Shown here: piece after piece, positions 20,146 to 29,757 of the stretch | How positions within the stretch are numbered: the stretch's first letter is position 1 | How the letters are laid out: every line of letters starts with the position of its first letter | Assembly: GCA_903926465.1 (NCBI GenBank) | Contig: CAIYJE010000021.1 | Location: 62,001 to 126,000, forward strand | Reading direction: 5' to 3' | DNA length: 64,000 nucleotides | From: an uncultured Planctomycetales bacterium | GTDB lineage: Bacteria > Planctomycetota > Planctomycetia > Isosphaerales > Isosphaeraceae | Position numbers and translations under genes: made by a program | The notes under the pieces: model-generated | Told to the model about the DNA's origin: nothing | Database searches by the model: none | What the model saw: only the letters and a program-made list of their open reading frames with translations

Positions 20146-20489
20146 GACGTCGAGCCACCTGAGGAGGTTGAACTGGATCCGCTGCTTGGAGCAGGCGTTG
20201 AAGACGAAGATGAAGAGCCGCCCGAGTCTTTACTGGCCGACTTCGACGAATCGGAAGCACCGCTGCTGGCCGAGGAGTCGGCCTTGGCCGCCTTCTTGTA
20301 CGACTCACTGCGATAATCGGTCTGGTAGAAACCAGACCCCTTGAAAATGACCGCAGCACCCGGGCCAAGCTTGCGTCTGAGGGTCTCTTTATGACAACTC
20401 GGGCAGGTCTTCTGAGGATCTGCCTTGATCGACTCGAACGCTTCGAACTCGTGCTGGCAACCATCACAGATGTAATCGTAGGTCGGCAT
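20142..20489 (-). CDS. FmdB-family zinc ribbon protein
   Basis: A small regulatory-type zinc ribbon. The N-terminus MPTYDYICDGCQHEFEAF and then CPSCHKETLRRKLGPG match the FmdB family, followed by VIFKGSGFYQTDY. The last 50 residues are almost only Ser, Gly, Ala and Lys, a low-complexity tail found in many members. 115 residues from the ATG at 20489; a TTG two codons earlier is possible. Coupled to yacG. Role unknown beyond zinc binding. Confidence 0.88.
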   Translation of the reverse strand: MPTYDYICDGCQHEFEAFESIKADPQKTCPSCHKETLRRKLGPGAAVIFKGSGFYQTDYRSESYKKAAKADSSASSGASDSSKSASKDSGGSSSSSSTPAPSSGSSSTSSGGSTS

Positions 20490-20554
20490 TTTCAAGACTC
20501 AAGGGGGCCAGAGAACGGGTCGAACCTCGAAATCAGAGCCATCCATCACCCCCA

Positions 20555-21097
20555 TTACTGGGTGGAGACGACGACCCGACTCGGACGCAAAATTCGGTCG
20601 CGGAGCTTGTAGCCACGCGCAAGTTCGCCCACCACCGTACCAGCGTCCACGCTGGGATCGGGTTTCTGAGCGATCGCTTCATGTTCGTTGGGATCAAAAG
20701 CCTTTCCCAGGGCTTCAATCGGCTGAACCTCATGCTTGGCCAGAATGTCCAGCATCTGCTTGTGGACCATGGTCAGCCCTTCGATAATCGGCGCGGCTCC
20801 GGCGGCGCGGGCAGCCTCAAGGGCTCGCTCAAAATTATCGATGGCGTTTAGCAAGTCCGTGACCAGGTTGGAAACGGCGTAGGTTCGATCAGACTCGATC
20901 TGCCCCTTGATCCGCTTCTGGTAGTTCGCAAACTCAGCACGCGAACGGTGCAACTGGTCCAGGTAAAGATCTCGGTCGCGGATAATGCTGTTGATATCAA
21001 GGTCTTCTGAAGAAGCCGCCCCATCTTCGGGACGCGTGGTCCCGGATTCTGGCTGAGCGGCGGCGGAATCATTCCAGGATTGGTTGGGATCACTCAT
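20555..21097 (-). CDS. grpE: Nucleotide exchange factor GrpE
   Basis: 180 residues. A disordered acidic N-terminus precedes a long coiled coil (RDLYLDQLHRSRAEFANYQK), then the helical bundle and the C-terminal beta-wing with the family string FDPNEHEAIAQ and GYKLRDRILRPSRVVVS. It exchanges ADP on DnaK, but no dnaK gene is present in this window. The ATG at 21097 follows GAGGT. dnaJ lies 72 bases upstream on the same strand, so the order is dnaJ then grpE, the reverse of many heat-shock operons. Confidence 0.96.
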   Translation of the reverse strand: MSDPNQSWNDSAAAQPESGTTRPEDGAASSEDLDINSIIRDRDLYLDQLHRSRAEFANYQKRIKGQIESDRTYAVSNLVTDLLNAIDNFERALEAARAAGAAPIIEGLTMVHKQMLDILAKHEVQPIEALGKAFDPNEHEAIAQKPDPSVDAGTVVGELARGYKLRDRILRPSRVVVSTQ

Positions 21098-21169
21098 GAG
21101 TGGTACCTCGAATGGATCTTAGAATTACAAGAATTGACGGAACGGAAAACGCTTCCAGTCGGCGAGAAA

Positions 21170-22318
21170 TCAACGCGCTGGATGATCGTGGGTATCCGCC
21201 TCTTCGGTGAAATAATCACGAAGCTTTTCGAAGAAATTCTTACGCTTGGGGCTAACATCCTCGTGATCAATGATGGCTAGTTCACGAAGCAGTTCTTCTT
21301 GACGGGGCGAGAGTTTACGCGGGGTCTCGATAACAACCTCCACCTGAATATCGCCCCGGCCACGTCCGTTGACATCGGGCATACCCCGACCTTTGAGCTT
21401 GAGCACCTCCCCACTCTGGGTCCCGCGGGGAACCATGAGCCGCTCTGCGCCTTCGAGCGTTGGAACCTCAATCTCTGACCCCAAGGCCGCCTGAGGAAAC
21501 CCGATCGGCACCTGACAGTACAGGTTATTGCCATGCCGCTCGAAAAAGCGGTGAGGTTGGATCTGGATCTGGATTCTCAGGTTTCCGCGCGGTGCGCCTG
21601 GGTCTCCAGGCTCACCCTGGTTCCGAAGTTGGAGCCACATCCCGGTATCCACACCCGGTGGAACATCAACCTTCAACTGAATGACCTTCGGAACGCGACC
21701 CACGCCTCGGCACTTGCCGCAGGGATCGACAATCCGCTTACCCTCGCCACCACAGGCGGGACAGGTGGTCGCCACCTGGAAGAAGCCACGAGACTGAACC
21801 ACTTGCCCCTGACCACGGCAGTAGTCGCATGTGACGGGCGAGGTCCCCTTGCGGGCCCCACTTCCACCACAGTCCTCGCAAAGTTCCTGGCGGTTGACAT
21901 CCAGAGAGCGGGAGGTCCCTTTGGCGGCATCTTCCAGGGGAATTTCAAGCTTCATCAGCAGGTCTTGGCCAGGCCGAGGCCCGCGTCGACGCTGCGTGAA
22001 CATTCCACCGAAAAGGCCTTCTCCAAAGATCTCGCTGAAGGCCCCCATGATATCATCGGTCGACCGGAAGTTCTGGGAGCCAGCCCCCTCGACACCCGCA
22101 TGACCATAACGGTCATACCGAGCACGCTTCTCCTGGTCAGACAGAATCTCGTAGGCCTCTGCGCCCTCTTTGAATCTACGCACGGCCTCATCGTCACCCG
22201 GATTTTTGTCCGGGTGATATTTCAAGGCAAGCTGGCGATAAGCTTTTTTGATCTCTTCGGCCGGCGCGGTGCGCGCAACGCCGAGAACTTCATAGTAGTC
22301 ACGCTTGGTCGTGGCCAT
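21170..22318 (-). CDS. dnaJ: Chaperone DnaJ
   Basis: Full-length type I Hsp40, 382 residues from the ATG at 22318 ([13 protein letters not shown]). The J-domain has HPD at residues 35-37. The G/F-rich linker is short, with a [14 protein letters not shown] segment. The zinc-finger region has four CxxCxGxG-type repeats ([32 protein letters not shown]), and two C-terminal substrate-binding domains follow. It recruits DnaK to clients. Ribosomal protein THX lies about 205 bases upstream. Confidence 0.97.
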   Translation of the reverse strand: MATTKRDYYEVLGVARTAPAEEIKKAYRQLALKYHPDKNPGDDEAVRRFKEGAEAYEILSDQEKRARYDRYGHAGVEGAGSQNFRSTDDIMGAFSEIFGEGLFGGMFTQRRRGPRPGQDLLMKLEIPLEDAAKGTSRSLDVNRQELCEDCGGSGARKGTSPVTCDYCRGQGQVVQSRGFFQVATTCPACGGEGKRIVDPCGKCRGVGRVPKVIQLKVDVPPGVDTGMWLQLRNQGEPGDPGAPRGNLRIQIQIQPHRFFERHGNNLYCQVPIGFPQAALGSEIEVPTLEGAERLMVPRGTQSGEVLKLKGRGMPDVNGRGRGDIQVEVVIETPRKLSPRQEELLRELAIIDHEDVSPKRKNFFEKLRDYFTEEADTHDHPAR

Positions 22319-22465
22319 CGTCAGCGTAATCTCGTCCGGAAAGAACAAATGACCAGAATTTAGCCCAGTAGAAGCACAAACATCAGGAGGAGACAGAGAC
22401 GTTGATCAGAATTCGGCGGCAACAGCAGGTGTTGAACTGTCTCTGGAACTGTTTCCTGAACAAAC

Positions 22466-22507
22466 AGCGGAGGCTCAACATCAATGGAATGGCACGGAGC
22501 CTCCGCT
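22466..22507 (-). terminator. Inverted repeat after the THX gene, possible terminator
   Basis: AGCGGAGGCTC and GAGCCTCCGCT, 11 perfect base pairs around a 20-base loop, lie between rpsTHX and dnaJ. There is no strong T-run, so an RNA stability or attenuation role is also possible. Confidence 0.5.
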
Positions 22508-22523
22508 CAAATTCCAATTCCAA

Positions 22524-22646
22524 TCAGGCTTGCTGTTGCTGAGCCGCCTTGGCAATCTTCACGGCTTGGCGAGGATTCGGACGCTTCTTGCCAAAGCTAC
22601 CTTTGAAAATCTTGCCACGCTTGGACCGACCATCTCCCTTGCCCAT
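22524..22646 (-). CDS. 30S ribosomal protein THX (bS31)
   Basis: A 40-residue, highly basic protein starting MGKGDGRSKRGKIFKGSFGK and ending in a Gln-rich tail. The opening MGKGDxRxKRGKIFxGSxG is the THX signature; in Thermus the protein sits in the head of the small subunit. The ATG at 22646 is preceded by GAAGGAGACTC, a strong ribosome site. It lies between groEL1 and dnaJ on the same strand. It is short enough to be missed by length-filtered gene calling. Confidence 0.92.
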   Translation of the reverse strand: MGKGDGRSKRGKIFKGSFGKKRPNPRQAVKIAKAAQQQQA

Positions 22647-22875
22647 GTTCCGAGTCTCCTTCGAGAATTTCGTAAAACCGCGTATAGTGCAGAATTCTAC
22701 AATGATAGCCGTGGTTCAGAGCAACCACAACACCATCCCAAGCGTAGCCAACCACAAGAGACGTACGATGCTTGGCAAAGCAGGCCAACAATCGCGCGGT
22801 CAGATTGACTTTGCCACGTAGAACCAACTCAAACCGATCCGGTGCGAGATTTTCTTCGCCACACGAACCCATTCA

Positions 22876-22916
22876 CAAAAACTCGCCTCCCGACCGCGAT
22901 GAGTGGTCGGGAGGCG
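22876..22916 (-). terminator. Rho-independent terminator of groEL1
   Basis: CGCCTCCCGACC and GGTCGGGAGGCG pair perfectly, followed on the minus strand by AGTTTTTG. It separates groEL1 from the THX gene. Confidence 0.85.
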
Positions 22917-22957
22917 TGGCAAACACAACGTGATCAACCCTGGAAGACCAGGTTTCA

Positions 22958-23032
22958 GGAAACCGTTTCCAAAACCAGAGACCGGAACCAAGCACGCTTG
23001 AGGCCGGTTTTGGTTTTGGAACCGTTTCTTAC
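22958..23032. repeat. Hairpin repeat family 1, divergent copy
   Basis: GGAAACCGTTTCCAAAACC, then GAGACCGGAACC, then GAGGCCGGTTTTGG and GGAACCGTTTCTTAC. Same plan as the other copies but diverged inside. It abuts the stop codon of groEL1. Confidence 0.75.
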
Positions 23033-23035
23033 GAC

Positions 23036-24664
23036 TTAGCGGACCGAGCCCTCGATGCGGGCGGCCGGCCGGCCTTCATCGTCTTCCTTGATGTTGGTGA
23101 TCATGGCCTCAGTCGTCAGGAGCAACCCGGCGATTGAAGCGGCGTTCTGCAGGGCGGTACGGGTGACCTTGGTGGGATCCACGATCCCAGCCGCGAACAT
23201 GTCCACGTACTCGTCCTTGTTAGCGTTGAAGCCGAAGTTCGACTCACGGCTTAAAATTTCGTCCACAATGACAGCGCCATCGTGACCGGAGTTTTCAGCA
23301 ATCAGTCGAGCGGGCTCTTCCAGTGCACGACGAACGATGGCCGCACCCAGTGCTTCGTCTCCCTTGAGAGACGCCTGCACCTTTTCAACCACCGGAATGC
23401 AACGAATGAGAGCGGAACCGCCGCCAGGCACAATCCCTTCTTCAGCCGCCGCGCGGGTGGCGTGAAGGGCGTCCTCGATGCGGGCCTTCTTCTCTTTCAT
23501 CTCCGCTTCGGTAGCAGCACCCACGTTGATCAGGGCCACACCGCCAGAGATCTTCGCGAGACGCTCCTGGAATTTCTCCCGGTCGTACTCGCTTTCCGTC
23601 TCTTCAATCTGGCGTCGAAGCTGGTCAATCCGCTTCTGGATGTCGACCTTCTGGCCGGCACCCTGAATGATGATGGTGGTGTCTTTGCCAATCTTGACCT
23701 GCTTGGCCGTGCCCAGTTCACTCAGGCTGATGTTCTCAAGCTTCAGGCCAAGGTCCTCGCTCACCACGGTCCCGCCGGTGAGAACGGCCATGTCCTGGAG
23801 CATTGCCTTGCGGCGATCACCAAAGCCAGGTGCCTTGACGGCGCAGACGTTCAACACGCCACGCAGTTTATTCACCACCAGCGCGGCCAGTGCTTCTCCA
23901 TCAACATCTTCAGAGATGATGAGCAGGGGCTGGCCAGACTGGGCCACCTTTTCCAGCAGGGGGATCATTTCCCTTAGGTTGCTGATCTTCTTCTCATAAA
24001 GAAGAATCAGGGGATCAGAGAGTTCGGCTTCCATTGTCTGGGTGGAAGTTACGAAGTAAGGGCTCAGGTAGCCCTTATCGAACTGCATCCCTTCAACGAA
24101 GTCGAGAACCGTCTCGTTACCCTTGCCTTCTTCCACGGTGATCACACCATCGCGACCAACACGTTCAACCGCGTCGGCCAGCATCTGGCCGATCTTGGGA
24201 TCGTTATTGGCCGAGATCGTTCCAACCTGAGCGATTTCCTCTTTCTTGGAAACCGGTCGACTGAGCTTGGTGTGCAAGTTCTCAACGGCGGCCTCAACAG
24301 CCTTCTCAATCCCACGACGAATCGCCGTAGGATTAGCGCCTGAGGTCACGTTCTTGAGCCCTTCACGGAACAGGGCGCGAGCCAGAATGGTCGCCGTCGT
24401 GGTGCCGTCGCCGGCCACGTCGGAGGTCTTGCTCGCAACCACGTTCACAAGCTTGGCGCCCATGTTTTCGAAAGGATCGGGCAGTTCGATCTCCTTCGAC
24501 ACGGTCACGCCGTCTTTGGTGACGGTTGGGCCACCAAAAGACTTGCTGATGATCACATTCCGCCCGGTTGGTCCGAGCGTCGTTCCCACCGCCTCGGCCA
24601 GGGTATGAACCCCTTCGAGCATCTTCCGACGAGCGGCTTCTGAAAACAGAATCTGTTTCGCCAC
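23036..24664 (-). CDS. groEL: Chaperonin GroEL, copy 1, without GGM tail
   Basis: 60-kDa chaperonin, 542 residues. ATP site strings [10 protein letters not shown] and [11 protein letters not shown] are present, as are [14 protein letters not shown] and the apical domain with [13 protein letters not shown]. The C-terminus ends in [12 protein letters not shown], so the GGM repeats that line the ring cavity in most GroELs are absent. A GTG start at 24664 follows AGGAGAG. It lies just downstream of groES and is clearly diverged from copy 2 (for example, [13 protein letters not shown] against [13 protein letters not shown]), which suggests a paralogue with a different client set. Confidence 0.96.
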   Translation of the reverse strand: MAKQILFSEAARRKMLEGVHTLAEAVGTTLGPTGRNVIISKSFGGPTVTKDGVTVSKEIELPDPFENMGAKLVNVVASKTSDVAGDGTTTATILARALFREGLKNVTSGANPTAIRRGIEKAVEAAVENLHTKLSRPVSKKEEIAQVGTISANNDPKIGQMLADAVERVGRDGVITVEEGKGNETVLDFVEGMQFDKGYLSPYFVTSTQTMEAELSDPLILLYEKKISNLREMIPLLEKVAQSGQPLLIISEDVDGEALAALVVNKLRGVLNVCAVKAPGFGDRRKAMLQDMAVLTGGTVVSEDLGLKLENISLSELGTAKQVKIGKDTTIIIQGAGQKVDIQKRIDQLRRQIEETESEYDREKFQERLAKISGGVALINVGAATEAEMKEKKARIEDALHATRAAAEEGIVPGGGSALIRCIPVVEKVQASLKGDEALGAAIVRRALEEPARLIAENSGHDGAVIVDEILSRESNFGFNANKDEYVDMFAAGIVDPTKVTRTALQNAASIAGLLLTTEAMITNIKEDDEGRPAARIEGSVR

Positions 24665-24766
24665 GCTTGATCTCTCCTCATCTGCTAGTGGGTCAGGTGA
24701 AAACAGCCCGGACCAGCTAAAACGCTAGCCGGCGGAATTCACCTGGCCACACGGGACGGACACTGT

Positions 24767-25063
24767 TCACTTCAGGATCTTGGCCAGGATGTCGGTTTCA
24801 CGGAGGATCTTGACCTCGTGCCCATCGACCTTGATGTCGGTCCCGGAATACTTGCCGAAGAGGACCTCGTCCCCAACCTGCAGAGCAATCTCAGCGCGGC
24901 TGCCGCTATCCAGCAATTTGCCGGGGCCAACCGCCAGAACTTTACCCCGCTGGGGCTTCTCTTTGGCGGTATCTGGCAGCACGATTCCGCCAGCGGTCTT
25001 CTCTTCAGCTTCAATCTGCTCAATCACAACCCGGTCTTCCAGCGGACGAATTTTCAGCGACAT
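24767..25063 (-). CDS. groES: Co-chaperonin GroES
   Basis: 10-kDa lid of the chaperonin, 98 residues. The N-terminal [12 protein letters not shown] is followed by the mobile loop with [17 protein letters not shown]. The roof segment [22 protein letters not shown] is intact. The ATG follows GGAG. It lies between two groEL genes on the same strand and could serve both, since it is the only groES in the window. Confidence 0.97.
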   Translation of the reverse strand: MSLKIRPLEDRVVIEQIEAEEKTAGGIVLPDTAKEKPQRGKVLAVGPGKLLDSGSRAEIALQVGDEVLFGKYSGTDIKVDGHEVKILRETDILAKILK

Positions 25064-25212
25064 CTCGTCAATCTCCTCGAGGTGAAACGTCAGACTCAGT
25101 CATCATTTCTAACTTGAAACACGATTGGATCATCGGGGGAGCGTTGGGGAGGGGCAAACCTGGGAGAACAAACTCATCCCGGAATCCCCCTCTCTCAACA
25201 GAAGCAGCAGGA

Positions 25213-26889
25213 TCACATCATCCCCATGCCGCCCATGCCACCCATGCCACCCATGCCACCCATGCCACCCATGCCGCCGTGGTGGTCATCGTGTCCGGCA
25301 GCTTCTTTCTTCTTCTCTTTCTTCTCCGCAATCATCGCCTCGGTGGTCAGCAGCAGGCCTGCCACACTGGCGGCGTTCTGCAGAGCGCTCCGAGTGACCT
25401 TGGTCGGATCAATCACGCCGAAGGCGAACATGTCACCATATTCACCGGTATCGGCGTTGAAGCCGAAGCTGGCGTGATCCGACTTGTTGATCTTGCTCAC
25501 GACCACGGCACCGTCGAGACCTGCGTTCTCGGCAATGGCGCGAGCAGGAATCTCAATGGCGCGGCGAATGATCGACACACCCAGGGCTTCATCACCCGTG
25601 AGATCCAGATTCTTGGCAAGCACCTTGCCGGCACGAATCAGGGCCGTTCCGCCGCCCGGCACAATACCCTCTTCGATGGCCGCACGCGTGGCGTGCAGGG
25701 CGTCATCGACCAGAGCCTTACGCTCTTTCATTTCGGTTTCTGTGGCCGCACCCACGTTGATCTGGGCTACGCCACCCGCGAGTTTGGCAAGCCGTTCCTG
25801 CAGCTTCTCGCGGTCGTAGTCACTATCGGTCTGGGTAATCTCACGGCGGATCTGGTCGCAACGACCCTTGATCTCTTCAGCCGTACCCACACCCTCGACA
25901 ATCGTGGTGTTTTCGCTGTTGATGATGACCTTGCGGGCACGCCCGAGTTCGGCCAGCTCAACGCTTTCCAGGTCGATCCCAAGATCCTTGAAAATCGCCT
26001 TACCGCCGGTCAGGGTGGCAATGTCACCCAGCATCGCCTTGCGGCGATCGCCATAACCAGGGGCCTTCACCGCAGCCGCGCTCAGCACGCCACGCAGTTT
26101 GTTCACCACCAGGGTTGCCAGCGCTTCCCCTTCCACGTCTTCAGCAATCAGCACCAGCGGCTTGTTGGCCTTGGCAATCTGCTCAAGCAAAGGAATGAGG
26201 TGGCGGGGTGAGCTGATCTTTTCCTCAAAGATGAGGATGTAAGGATCTTCCAGCACCACTTCCATCCGATCCTGGTCGGTGACGAAGTGGGGAGAGAGAT
26301 AACCGCGGTCGAACTGCATCCCTTCGACCACGTCTACGGTTGTCTCAAAGCCTTTGCCTTCTTCAACCGTGATCACGCCATCGTTACCAACCCGCTTGAA
26401 CGCATCGGCGAGCTTCTCGCCAATGGTGCGGTCATTGTTGGCGGCAATGGTGGCAACTTCCGTGATCTCTTTATCAGAAATCTTCTTGGACTGAGCCGTG
26501 AGGTTGGCAACCACGGCGGCCACGGCCTTATCAATGCCGCGCTTGAGTGCCATCGGGTCGGCACCAGCGGCCAGACCACGAAGACCCTCTTTGAAAATTG
26601 CTTCAGCCAGTACGGTTGCGGTTGTGGTGCCGTCACCAGCCGCGTCGTTGGTCTTGCTGGCAGCTTCCTTCACAAGCTGAGCACCCATATTTTCGTATGG
26701 GTCCGAAAGCTCGATATCCTCAGCAACCGTCACACCGTCCTTGGTGATGTTCGGGCTTCCCCAGCCTTTGTCGATCACCACGTTGCGGCCGCGAGGGCCC
26801 AGCGTGCTCTTGACGGCGCGAGCCAATTTGCCCACCCCACTGGCGAGCTTCTGTCGTGCCTCATCGTCGTAAGCCAAAATCTTTGCCAC
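25213..26889 (-). CDS. groEL: Chaperonin GroEL, copy 2, with GGM tail
   Basis: 558 residues, the canonical form. It has the expected ATP site strings TLGPRGRNV and [14 protein letters not shown], and it ends in a (GGM)n tail encoded by a tandem CATGCC(A/G)CC-type repeat at 25225-25276. It starts with a GTG at 26889 and GGAG upstream. This is the first gene of the chaperone cluster and sits behind a 600-base upstream region holding an inverted repeat. Copy 1 lies downstream of groES. Confidence 0.97.
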   Translation of the reverse strand: MAKILAYDDEARQKLASGVGKLARAVKSTLGPRGRNVVIDKGWGSPNITKDGVTVAEDIELSDPYENMGAQLVKEAASKTNDAAGDGTTTATVLAEAIFKEGLRGLAAGADPMALKRGIDKAVAAVVANLTAQSKKISDKEITEVATIAANNDRTIGEKLADAFKRVGNDGVITVEEGKGFETTVDVVEGMQFDRGYLSPHFVTDQDRMEVVLEDPYILIFEEKISSPRHLIPLLEQIAKANKPLVLIAEDVEGEALATLVVNKLRGVLSAAAVKAPGYGDRRKAMLGDIATLTGGKAIFKDLGIDLESVELAELGRARKVIINSENTTIVEGVGTAEEIKGRCDQIRREITQTDSDYDREKLQERLAKLAGGVAQINVGAATETEMKERKALVDDALHATRAAIEEGIVPGGGTALIRAGKVLAKNLDLTGDEALGVSIIRRAIEIPARAIAENAGLDGAVVVSKINKSDHASFGFNADTGEYGDMFAFGVIDPTKVTRSALQNAASVAGLLLTTEAMIAEKKEKKKEAAGHDDHHGGMGGMGGMGGMGGMGGMGMM

Positions 26890-26992
26890 GGTGCGTCACT
26901 CCATCCTCGGTTCGAACGACTCAAATGAGCCCCAAGCGAACGTGGGAGGCTCCAAGTCGTCAAATCTAATCGTTAATCCCTCTGTAGCAAAG

Positions 26993-27022
26993 CTAATGCC
27001 ATTGCCACACAATGCCCATTAG
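26993..27022 (-). promoter_or_regulatory. Inverted repeat upstream of groEL2, candidate operator
   Basis: On the plus strand, CTAATGCCATTG, a CCACA spacer and CAATGCCCATTAG, about 105 bases before the groEL2 start. Arms match except for one inserted base. It is not the CIRCE sequence (TTAGCACTC-N9-GAGTGCTAA), so a regulator other than HrcA is implied. An AT-rich stretch follows and could hold the promoter. Confidence 0.45.
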
Positions 27023-27490
27023 TCACTAATAACAAAAGACTTACGCACTTTAGCCCAGAGGGCAACGCCAGCGCGTCCTGCCATCTTGGCAGCTACTGGC
27101 GAGCGGTTCCGACGACGGCGCCCGGTTCACCGGCCCTTCACCTCCGCAGATTGGCCGAACAGCTTCCCAGAGCCTCACACCTCGCCAAGAGCGCCGGCGA
27201 ACCGCTGAAGGTTGCCTGCCAATTGTGGTTCGCGGCGGCTGTGAGCTCTGGGGTTTGAGACCAGACCGAAGCTCAAGCCAATGGATTTCGTCAGGCTTTT
27301 CCGAATACGGGCCCAAAGCGCCAACGCCTGAATCTGTTGGGGCTCGTATCGGAATGGAATACAAAACGCCAATGGGAACGGCCTCAAGATCCCAAGCGTC
27401 GCCCCTTTGACCTGCACGCCCAACCAGGCGAAACTGGGGCTTCCTCTTGGTCAGAACCAAGTTTGAACCTGCACACAACAAGGACCAGGC
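27023..27490. other. Gene-free region between groEL2 and the esterase
   Basis: About 470 bases of divergent intergenic DNA. The middle holds a degenerate copy of repeat family 2 (27298-27337: CGAATACGGGCCCAAAGCGCC). I see no gene; the small frames are not supported by ribosome sites. Confidence 0.5.
27298..27337 (+). repeat. Degenerate repeat family 2 copy
   Basis: TCCGAATACGGGCCCAAAGC, then GCCAACGCCTGAATCTGTT, matches the family core (CTCCGAATACGAGCCCGAAG) with several changes. Confidence 0.5.
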
Positions 27491-28420
27491 ATGATGCGGA
27501 CCGCCCTGATTGTTTCATTGCTGGCGACGGCCGGCCTCAGCAGCTTCTCGGTGGCGGATGAGCCACCCACCTTTCCGCTGTGGCCTCAGGGTGCGCCTGG
27601 CGCACTTGGCGCTGAGACCGGCGACAAGAATCACCCTGGAGATATCCCCACAATCACGGTCTATCTTCCGCCCAAAGACAAGGCCACCGGCGCCTCGGTG
27701 GTGATCTGCCCTGGCGGCGGCTATGGATTTCTGGCCGTCGACCATGAAGGCCAGGAAGTGGCCGAATGGCTGAACTCGCTGGGCGTGGCCGGCGTGGTTC
27801 TCAAGTACAGGCTGGCCCCCAAGTATCAGCACCCCAGCCCGCTCCAGGATGCCCAGCGGGCAATCCGAACGGTTCGGGCTCGCGCTACTGAGTGGGGCCT
27901 GGATCCCAGCAAGGTTGGCATTCTCGGCTTCTCGGCAGGTGGCCACCTGGCTTCCACGGCCACCACTCATTTTGATGCCGGTAATCCAAACGCCACCGAC
28001 CCAATCGACCGCCAGAGCTCAAGACCCGATCGTGCGATCCTGGTTTATCCGGTCATCGCCATTGCAACCGAGTTCGGCCACAACGGCTCTCGCGACAATT
28101 TGCTGGGCAAGAACGCAGACCCAGAGCTGGTGAAAAGCCTGTCCAATGAGACCCAGGTGAACAAAGATACGCCGCCGGTGTTTCTGGCCCATACGGAAGA
28201 AGACAAGGCCGTGCCCGCCGAGAATAGCATGCTTTTTGCCATGGCCATGTCACGGGCCAAGGTCCCTTACGAACTGCACATTTTCCAGAAGGGGCAGCAC
28301 GGCCTGGGGCTGGGCCGGGGCTGGGCGGCAGGAAATATCAAAGCTGAACCTTCATTTGAAGCCTGGCCTGGATTGTGTGCCACCTGGCTGAAAGCCCAGG
28401 GTTTCCTCGACAAGAAGTAA
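27491..28420 (+). CDS. Exported alpha/beta-hydrolase, esterase type
   Basis: 309 residues with a signal peptide (about 1-22, ending SVADEPP). The fold follows the acetyl-esterase/BD-FAE group: oxyanion-hole HGG-equivalent CPGGGYGFLAVDHEGQEVA, nucleophile elbow GFSAGGHLAS, an acid in HTEEDKAVP, and His in KGQHGLGLG. Such enzymes remove acetyl groups from plant or algal polysaccharides outside the cytoplasm; the substrate here is inference. The ATG at 27491 follows AAGGACC. A hairpin near 28425-28482 may terminate it. Confidence 0.88.
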   Translation: MMRTALIVSLLATAGLSSFSVADEPPTFPLWPQGAPGALGAETGDKNHPGDIPTITVYLPPKDKATGASVVICPGGGYGFLAVDHEGQEVAEWLNSLGVAGVVLKYRLAPKYQHPSPLQDAQRAIRTVRARATEWGLDPSKVGILGFSAGGHLASTATTHFDAGNPNATDPIDRQSSRPDRAILVYPVIAIATEFGHNGSRDNLLGKNADPELVKSLSNETQVNKDTPPVFLAHTEEDKAVPAENSMLFAMAMSRAKVPYELHIFQKGQHGLGLGRGWAAGNIKAEPSFEAWPGLCATWLKAQGFLDKK

Positions 28421-28551
28421 GCCGCAAACCAGGCTCACGGGGCAGTTCCTCCGGATTGCCCCCTTGATCCCTGAGCCAGGAACGAGCAAAACAGAAGGGT
28501 CCGTGGTTGTTCAACACGAGTGCGATGATCGTTCATCAAGGAGAGTCCGAA

Positions 28552-29133
28552 ATGCTGCGTCCACTGATTCTGGGCGGGATGGCCCTGAGCCTTGTTCTTC
28601 CGTTCGTCACCCGGTTCGCCAGCGCAGGCGAGGAGAAGAGCGTGCTCGATTTCAAAGTCAAAGATATCGACGGCAAAGAAGTGAACCTGGCTAACTTCAA
28701 GGGCAAAACGATCCTTGTCGTCAACGTCGCCAGCAAGTGTGGCCTGACCCCACAGTACGACGGTCTTGAAGCCCTGTACGAGAAGTACAAAGACAAGGGA
28801 CTCGTCGTTTTGGGCTTCCCCGCCAATGAATTTGGCGGACAGGAACCCGGCACCGAGAGCGAAATCAAGCAGTTCTGCTCCTCGAAGTACAACGTCACCT
28901 TCCCCATGTTCTCCAAGATCGTGGTGAAGGGGCAGGGGATCCACCCGCTGTACCAGTACCTCACCAGCAAGGAAACCAACCCCAAGTTCGCCGGTGACAT
29001 CGCCTGGAACTTCAACAAGTTCCTGATCGACGGCCACGGCCACGTGGTCGGCCGGTTCGAGCCCAAGACGGCCCCAGACGACGCCAGCCTGGTCAAGGCG
29101 ATCGAAGCCGCACTCGCCGGTGAAGCCCACTAA
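28552..29133 (+). CDS. Exported glutathione/thiol peroxidase (Cys type)
   Basis: 193 residues from the ATG at 28552, with AAGGAGAG upstream; two earlier in-frame starts lack support. A signal peptide (1 to about 25, ending in FASAGEE) directs it out of the cytoplasm. The glutathione peroxidase tetrad is visible: C63 in NVASKCGLT, Q in FPANEFGGQEPG, and W with N in IAWNFNKFLID. Cysteine replaces selenocysteine, so thioredoxin-like donors are more likely than glutathione. It lies 130 bases after the esterase with its own terminator. Confidence 0.92.
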   Translation: MLRPLILGGMALSLVLPFVTRFASAGEEKSVLDFKVKDIDGKEVNLANFKGKTILVVNVASKCGLTPQYDGLEALYEKYKDKGLVVLGFPANEFGGQEPGTESEIKQFCSSKYNVTFPMFSKIVVKGQGIHPLYQYLTSKETNPKFAGDIAWNFNKFLIDGHGHVVGRFEPKTAPDDASLVKAIEAALAGEAH

Positions 29134-29157
29134 GTTCATTGAGATTCCATGAATTCC

Positions 29158-29191
29158 AAACGGCCAGGGCGGCAACGCTCTGGCCGTTTTC
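29158..29191 (+). terminator. Terminator after the peroxidase gene
   Basis: AACGGCCAG and CTGGCCGTT form a stem closed by GGCGGCAACGCT, followed by TTTTCGTTTT on the plus strand. Confidence 0.88.
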
Positions 29192-29402
29192 GTTTTCCGG
29201 CCGACTATCGCCTGCCGCGCCAGGCGAGACGGCCTGAACGTGTTCCCCTGCACCCAGGAAAAGCGCGAGAAACAGGCCAAGAATCAACCATGTGTTGTTG
29301 AGAGTGGAATAACTTTTGGCCGGAGCGTTTCCTTCAAACATTGGTGATATTTCAAGATTTCAATCCATTCAGCCAAATGTGGCAAACCATGAGATCAGGC
29401 TG

Positions 29403-29429
29403 TTTTTCCGGGCTGAAGGCCCGGTTTTC
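29403..29429. terminator. Short hairpin flanked by T/T runs
   Basis: TTTTT, CCGGGC, TGAAG, GCCCGG, TTTT. A perfect six-pair stem with T-runs on its right on the plus strand. Which transcript it serves is unclear, as the 29134-29757 gap contains no credible gene. Confidence 0.5.
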
Positions 29430-29573
29430 TTTCCTGCTTTTCTGGAAGCATGCCGATGGCCCGCACACGTCAGGCCAGGAATGGACGGGAGTGATGGACC
29501 TGGAACACCGCCAGTCTTCGTGGATTCAGGTCCATGCCGTCCATTCTTTTCTCAGGGTCATATGGTCCGTTGT

Positions 29574-29652
29574 TTCTTAGAGGCAATTTCAAAACCTGGG
29601 ACAGGCACCTCCCGGACTCGGAGCCAGTCCCGGTTTTGAAACGGCTTCTTAG
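29574..29652. repeat. Hairpin repeat family 1, full copy
   Basis: TTCTTAGAGGCAATTTCAAA through GGTTTTGAAACGGCTTCTTAG. The internal CTGGGACAGGCACCTCCCGG and ACTCGGAGCCAGTCCCGG are identical to those of the copy at 19722-19797, 10 kb away, pointing to recent spread or gene conversion. Confidence 0.9.
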
Positions 29653-29690
29653 ACTTCGCGGTCCTGAGGTGCGACCAATCCGCCATCCAA

Positions 29691-29722
29691 TAAAACAGGC
29701 CAGGGTTGTAAACCCTGGCCTG
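29691..29722 (-). terminator. Terminator of aspS
   Basis: CAGGCCAGGGTT and AACCCTGGCCTG, 12 perfect pairs with a three-base loop, followed on the minus strand by TTTTATTGG. Directly after the aspS stop. Confidence 0.93.
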
Positions 29723-29757
29723 TTCCGCAAATTCGCCTGAACTCGATCTCGCCCAGC

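Noticed and set aside
25225-25280. A short regular DNA repeat that might be taken for a repeat array
   Set aside because: It encodes the GGM tail of GroEL2 and is fully explained by coding.
25114-26211. A 365-codon plus-strand frame opposite groEL2
   Set aside because: Shadow of groEL2; His/Thr-rich start arises from the GGM tail DNA.
26890-27060. A CIRCE heat-shock element was looked for
   Set aside because: No TTAGCACTC/GAGTGCTAA pair is present; a different inverted repeat was found instead.
29093-29341. An 82-residue minus-strand frame with a hydrophobic start
   Set aside because: It overlaps the 3' end of the peroxidase gene and its terminator and lacks a credible ribosome site.
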